DNA from: Hyunsoonleella aestuarii
Lineage (GTDB): Bacteria > Bacteroidota > Bacteroidia > Flavobacteriales > Flavobacteriaceae
DNA length: 64,000 nucleotides
Assembly (NCBI RefSeq): GCF_006148925.1
Contig: NZ_VAWB01000001.1
Span: 1,888,001 to 1,952,000 of the forward strand
Direction: 5' to 3'
Shown here piece by piece: positions 60,010 through 64,000 of this stretch; positions within the stretch are counted from its first letter, which is position 1, and the number at the start of each line of letters is the position of its first letter. Both the position numbers and the translations under genes were made by a program. The notes beneath the pieces are model-generated. The model did no database searches. It saw nothing but the letters and a program-made list of their open reading frames with translations, and was not told the DNA's origin.

Positions 60010-60061
60010 AAGCCTTGGTGTAAATTAAAATATTAGAGTCATTTTTTTCACACCAAGACTT
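60010..60061 (-). promoter_or_regulatory. intercistronic hairpin between the porin and YceI-like genes
   Basis: On the minus strand, AAGTCTTGGTGT (complement of 60050-60061) pairs with ACACCAAGGCTT (complement of 60010-60021), using one G-U pair; the plus strand would have a mismatch. The loop is 28 nt and no T-run follows, so it looks like a processing or attenuation hairpin rather than a terminator. Confidence 0.4.
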
Positions 60062-60084
60062 AATCAAAAGTAATCTAAATTACC

Positions 60085-61368
60085 TTAGAAACTTATAACA
60101 GCTTCAACCATAAGGCCATTGAACTTACCATCCTCTAAGATTCCTGAAAAGTCATTATAACTTTGACTCATATATTCAGCCTTGAGGAGTATGTTCTTAG
60201 TCATAAACCAACCAGCGCCGAGTTGAAATCTATTTATACTTACATCGTTACCAGAAGCTTGTTCTGAGTTTACATTATTATATCTAGATCCTAAGTAGAA
60301 ATTTTCTGATTCACCAAACCTGTAAATTAGTTCACCTGCAACTTGGGTTGTTGCTCTAGTATCTGAATCTCCAGTCGATTTACCAGATACAGTTTCAACA
60401 GTTCCGAAAAACTCTAAGCCTCCATACTTAAAGAATGGGTTTATCATAATAGCAGTAACACTATTTCTGATGTCAGGACTAAATCTTCCTGATCTAAAAC
60501 CAGATGATGCTACAGGTTCCATTACGTGGTAATATCTTGAGCCAGTCCTGTCTGCAGAATATAGATATAAGTTTGGAGTAAATCCCGTGTTATATATAGA
60601 ACCAGTCAATCGGAATCTGAATTCTTCATTAAATTGCTTATCGTAACCTAGTTTTGCTAAAAGAGAAGCACCACCAGTTAAATCGCTTGTGTAGTCAGTT
60701 GTTCCTCTCTTTAATGGGTCTTCTGTTGATTGGTTTAATTTACCGTTAGCGATACCTAACATTCCAAAAAAACCAGTGTCTCCATAGTAGTATAATTCTG
60801 CACCTACTTCTGTAGTAAACGCATCCATAATCAAGTTGCCAACAAACGGATTATAAATTGCCTGAGAGTTATCAGTTCTCCTAAAATGGGCATCACCATA
60901 GTTGTTTTCCATATGACCGATTTTTAAAGTAGCATGTTTCATGAAATTCTCTAAAAGACCCTCGCTAATAAAGTCTAAATTATCAATTTGAAAATAGCCA
61001 CCCTTTACATAAGGTTCTGGATGGTGACGGGATGATAAATAAGTACGTAAGTGCATACGAACACCTTTTGCCAAAGCAACATCTAAATCTAAATTAGCAG
61101 TTGCTAAATTAAAGTTAGCACCAATATTTGCTAATTCCACAGCGCCAGAGTTTTCGTGATCCAATGCTTGATATTGAAGGGTTGATGACCCACCAACACG
61201 TACTTTTACATTTTCAAATGTGCTTACTGTGTCTTTTGGGGTTTCAAAAACGTTAATGCCGTTTTTGTCAGGTGATCTAAAATTATCTAATTGCCTGTTT
61301 TGAGCATTTAAGGTGAAACTCACCATTAAAATCATTGCGATTAACGCATTTTTATACATTGCTTTCAT
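60085..61368 (-). CDS. outer-membrane beta-barrel (porin-like) protein
   Basis: 427 residues with a signal peptide (about 1-22, ending LNAQ). The sequence alternates polar and hydrophobic residues, has many aromatic girdle positions, and ends VEAVISF, a C-terminal phenylalanine as in outer-membrane barrels. ALAKGVRMHLRTYLSS, FMKHATLKIGHMENNYGDAH and KNILLKAEYMSQSYNDF resemble phosphate-selective-porin-like barrels, but the family is not certain. It lies between two YceI-type genes behind a Crp/Fnr-like site. Confidence 0.72.
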   Translation of the reverse strand: MKAMYKNALIAMILMVSFTLNAQNRQLDNFRSPDKNGINVFETPKDTVSTFENVKVRVGGSSTLQYQALDHENSGAVELANIGANFNLATANLDLDVALAKGVRMHLRTYLSSRHHPEPYVKGGYFQIDNLDFISEGLLENFMKHATLKIGHMENNYGDAHFRRTDNSQAIYNPFVGNLIMDAFTTEVGAELYYYGDTGFFGMLGIANGKLNQSTEDPLKRGTTDYTSDLTGGASLLAKLGYDKQFNEEFRFRLTGSIYNTGFTPNLYLYSADRTGSRYYHVMEPVASSGFRSGRFSPDIRNSVTAIMINPFFKYGGLEFFGTVETVSGKSTGDSDTRATTQVAGELIYRFGESENFYLGSRYNNVNSEQASGNDVSINRFQLGAGWFMTKNILLKAEYMSQSYNDFSGILEDGKFNGLMVEAVISF

Positions 61369-61391
61369 AATATTTGAATTAAGTGTGGTTG

Positions 61392-61976
61392 TTATATAGT
61401 TTTAAAAATTAATTTGTAATCAATTGTAATTTCATCGCCAGTAGTAATTGTTCCGAAAAGAGCTTTTGGTGGTTCAACACCAAAATCTGTCATCTTTATC
61501 TTTTTAGAACCTTCAATGCATACATTATTATTGTTTAATAGAATATTATTCTTCAATAAGATTTTCTTATTGTTTTCCATAATGGATAAAACTCCTTCAA
61601 CCTCTATACTATAATTGTTTGGGTTGCTATTATTTAAAGTTGTAACTTCTGTTAATAGGAACTTTATATTTTTAAATTCATCTGTTTTTAATGCCTTGTA
61701 AGTGTTTTTATCCATTCCTTTTTTACCACTCTTTAAAGAGATGGGTGGTACTTCAAATTTTAAACTATTAATCGAACATTTATTAATATCATTAAAAGAT
61801 ATAGTGCCTGTACATGAACTAGAAGTAATAGTCCAATCATGAAGATTAGAAGTACCGTTTATGATAAGTGTGGATTCTTCTGGAACTAATTCAAAATTTT
61901 GAGCGCTACTCGTTTGAAATAGAAATACAATTAGAAATAACTGTATTATTAGGGTATGTTTTAATAGTGTTTTCAT
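61392..61976 (-). CDS. YceI family periplasmic protein
   Basis: 194 residues, signal peptide (about 1-25, ending SSAQ). Core motif LVPEESTLIINGTSNLHDWT, then SLKSGKKGMDKNTYKALKTD and KIKMTDFGVEPPKALFGTI, a strong match to YceI-like proteins. These lipocalin-like proteins carry polyisoprenoid ligands, and the gene often clusters with envelope genes. First gene of an operon with the barrel protein 23 bp downstream. Confidence 0.88.
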   Translation of the reverse strand: MKTLLKHTLIIQLFLIVFLFQTSSAQNFELVPEESTLIINGTSNLHDWTITSSSCTGTISFNDINKCSINSLKFEVPPISLKSGKKGMDKNTYKALKTDEFKNIKFLLTEVTTLNNSNPNNYSIEVEGVLSIMENNKKILLKNNILLNNNNVCIEGSKKIKMTDFGVEPPKALFGTITTGDEITIDYKLIFKTI

Positions 61977-61995
61977 CGCCTTTTAATTACTAATA

Positions 61996-62041
61996 CAAAG
62001 GTCAATGTTTAAAGTACATATTAATATGACTTTTGTCATAT
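61996..62041 (-). promoter_or_regulatory. Crp/Fnr-like palindrome with promoter of the YceI operon
   Basis: ATATGAC-TTTT-GTCATAT (62024-62041) is a perfect palindrome of Crp/Fnr type. On the minus strand, GACCTTTG (complement of 61996-62003) is a TAnnTTTG-like -7 element. The palindrome centre would then lie roughly 42-44 bp upstream of the expected start, a class II activator position. The regulator is not in the window. Confidence 0.5.
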
Positions 62042-62175
62042 ATCTATTATAGCAGGTAAATGTTACCTTTCTATTGATGTATATTTATTAATTATGAGTA
62101 ACAATTAAGGAATGTTCAATTATTTTACGGATAAGTTTGGAGGGATTAGTCTTAAAAAGTTAGAATAATTGAGGA

Positions 62176-62976
62176 TTAATTCTTTATCCAAACACCCGAT
62201 TTACTGCCAATATTTTTTTGCTTTTTAAATTCTATTGGTATTGCAGAATCAAAATTACGTACTACGAAATGTAAATGTGGTTTTGTTGTAAAACCAGTGA
62301 AACCGGAAATGCCTATAGGCTGTCCTGCTTTAACATAGTCGTTTACTTTTACAAGAACACCATTTGTATCTAGGTGAACATAGAATGCAAGTGTACCATC
62401 ATCATGGAAAACAATGATTTGGTTAGCTTTATTCCTAAACTCTCTGCCACCACGTTCGGTAAAATGAGAAATAGCATGAACTACATACCCACTTCTTGCT
62501 GCAACGATTGTATCTCCAATAGGCATTTTAAAATCAATGGCATAGCGTGATTGTTCCGAACTGTGGGAAAACTTTCCATTAAAACCTTGCATTATTTTGT
62601 ATCTTTTTTTTCTTTGAAAAGGTAACTCGTAAAGATGACTTTTTATGGAATCCTTAAAAAGTCTTATACCAAAGGAATACGAAACATTTATGAAGTCTTC
62701 AGTTTTAAATGTGCTATCATTTTCAACAAGACGCTTAGGGATACTAATAACTTTAATAAGAGAGTCTTCCGGTTTACAAATGGTCTCGCCTTCTTTTATA
62801 AAAAACTCAATCTCTTTTAATTTGGCTATTTTAAGAGTTACAGGAGCATATGTTTTATTAATAAAATTATAGGTGGTTGCAGTATCACCTACAGTTTTCG
62901 TAAATGTAATGTCTTGACTATTAGCATTGATGAAAAACAATAAAGTCCAGACAATTAAAAACCCTCTTTTCAACAC
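62176..62976 (-). CDS. M23-family metallopeptidase (LytM-like)
   Basis: 266 residues with a signal peptide (about 1-20). The catalytic domain (about 140-255) has QSRYAIDFKMPIGDTIVAAR (with the first zinc-ligand Asp), FYVHLDTNGVLVKVNDYVKA and the closing GFTTKPHLHFVV (His-x-His). Such enzymes cut peptidoglycan cross-links or act as activators of amidases. It lies 10 bp downstream of secA and is probably co-transcribed with it. Confidence 0.87.
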   Translation of the reverse strand: MLKRGFLIVWTLLFFINANSQDITFTKTVGDTATTYNFINKTYAPVTLKIAKLKEIEFFIKEGETICKPEDSLIKVISIPKRLVENDSTFKTEDFINVSYSFGIRLFKDSIKSHLYELPFQRKKRYKIMQGFNGKFSHSSEQSRYAIDFKMPIGDTIVAARSGYVVHAISHFTERGGREFRNKANQIIVFHDDGTLAFYVHLDTNGVLVKVNDYVKAGQPIGISGFTGFTTKPHLHFVVRNFDSAIPIEFKKQKNIGSKSGVWIKN

Positions 62977-62986
62977 CTACTTAATT

Positions 62987-64000
62987 TTAATCTTCAACCA
63001 GTACCCATTCGCCTTTTGCAATTAAGGGTTCTGCTTGTTTGTACTTAACCGTTTTGTTTTCACCATTCATAATGTGCTTAATGGTAACACGATCATTACG
63101 ACCAATTTTTGGTCTATCTCGAACAATCGTTTCAACTACTTCTTGGTTACGTTGCGTATTAGAAGCTGCTCTATTTTGAGCAGAACGCTCATCTAAATTA
63201 GGAATTTCATCCTTTTGTGTTTTTAGATTTTCTTTTTTACGTGTTTGTCTTGCTTCTTGTATGGTGTTTTGAGTCTCTTGTGGTAATTCACCTTTAAACA
63301 AGAATGAAATTACATCCTTATTTACTTGGTCAATCATAGCTTTAAACAACTCAAAAGCTTCAAACTTATATATTAATAATGGGTCTTTTTGTTCATGAAC
63401 CGCCAATTGAACAGATTGCTTTAACTCATCCATTTTACGTAAATGCGTTTTCCAGGCATCGTCAATAATGGCAAGTGTAATATTCTTTTCAAAATCCGTA
63501 ATCAATTGTTTACCATTCGTTTCGTAAGCCTTTTCTAGATCGGTAACTACGTTTAAAGTTTTTACACCGTCTGTAAATGGAACAACGATACGCTTGAATT
63601 TATCACGTTGTGTTTCGTAAACATTTTTAATCACAGGGAAAGCAATATCTGCATTGCGTTCCATTTTTTCTCTGTAATGCTCAAATGCCGATTTGTATAT
63701 TTTCGACGTGATTTCTTGTTCAGATAATTTCCCAAATTCTTCTTCTGTTACAGGAGAACTCATTGAGAAATAACGAATCAATTCGAACTCAAAGTTCTTA
63801 TAATCGTTAGCCCCTTTATTAGTTTCAGCAATGCCTTCAGATGTATCAAAAATCATATTTGCTAAATCTACACGAAGACGTTCACCAAATAATGCGTGGT
63901 GACGGCGTTTGTAAACCACCTCACGTTGTGCATTCATAACATCATCATATTCTAATAATCGCTTACGAACACCAAAATTGTTTTCTTCAACTTTCTTCTG
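62987..64000 (-). CDS. secA: SecA preprotein translocase ATPase, C-terminal part
   Basis: Partial: the reading frame runs off the window edge. The visible part begins QKKVEENNFGVRKRLLEYDD, the helical wing/scaffold region of SecA, and includes DDAWKTHLRKMDELKQSVQL. The C-terminal linker is long and charged, and it ends KQAEPLIAKGEWVLVED without the CxCGS zinc-binding tail used by proteobacterial SecA for SecB, as is usual in Bacteroidota. SecA drives export through SecY. Confidence 0.96.
   Translation of the reverse strand, partial: QKKVEENNFGVRKRLLEYDDVMNAQREVVYKRRHHALFGERLRVDLANMIFDTSEGIAETNKGANDYKNFEFELIRYFSMSSPVTEEEFGKLSEQEITSKIYKSAFEHYREKMERNADIAFPVIKNVYETQRDKFKRIVVPFTDGVKTLNVVTDLEKAYETNGKQLITDFEKNITLAIIDDAWKTHLRKMDELKQSVQLAVHEQKDPLLIYKFEAFELFKAMIDQVNKDVISFLFKGELPQETQNTIQEARQTRKKENLKTQKDEIPNLDERSAQNRAASNTQRNQEVVETIVRDRPKIGRNDRVTIKHIMNGENKTVKYKQAEPLIAKGEWVLVED

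Overview
The window comes from a low-GC member of the phylum Bacteroidota, almost certainly a marine-type Flavobacteriaceae. The evidence is threefold. There are three SusC/SusD outer-membrane uptake units and several proteins with type IX secretion (T9SS) C-terminal tails. Promoters follow the Bacteroidota TTTG / TAnnTTTG pattern. The ribosomal protein superoperon has the Bacteroidota gene order, with no tuf, adk or map, and is followed by carA, eno and gltA. No tRNA, rRNA, insertion sequence, prophage or CRISPR array was seen.

Bases 1-30138 are the accessory half, mostly on the minus strand. It opens with the 5' end of rlmB and a large T9SS-exported beta-propeller protein. Three modular uptake operons follow (9584->3201, 15545->10041, 28328->22536). 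Each runs promoter block, susC, susD, one or two surface lipoproteins, then a strong hairpin terminator. Between the second and third lie an arylsulfotransferase-like T9SS protein (minus) and, divergently, a 1318-residue protein that joins FG-GAP/ASPIC repeats, a vanadium-haloperoxidase/PAP2 domain and a T9SS tail. A BamA/TamA-like outer-membrane protein closes the region. No glycoside hydrolase, lyase, sulfatase or regulator gene lies among the three Sus units, so the substrate cannot be read from the context.

The three susC genes and the arylsulfotransferase gene share a conserved upstream block. In every copy a TTG is separated by exactly 20 bp from GATTTTTG, which I read as a common -33/-7 promoter and a possible regulon signature.

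Bases 30243-47590 are the rpsL-rpsG-fusA / S10 / spc / alpha ribosomal superoperon: 28 ribosomal protein genes plus fusA, secY, infA and rpoA, all on the plus strand. It starts from a near-ideal promoter and ends in an intrinsic terminator after rplQ. Four spacers inside it (before rplC, rpsH, rpsM and rpsD) are longer than the rest and hold hairpins or repeats that may be ribosomal-protein leaders.

Bases 47618-64000 are core metabolism and envelope genes. They comprise carA, eno and gltA; a small cluster of two guanidino-group-modifying enzymes with an M20 peptidase (a DDAH/ADI-like protein, M20, CtlX); a convergent TPR sensor histidine kinase; argS; a YceI-porin-YceI-like operon behind a Crp/Fnr-like palindrome; an M23 peptidase; and the 3' end of secA.
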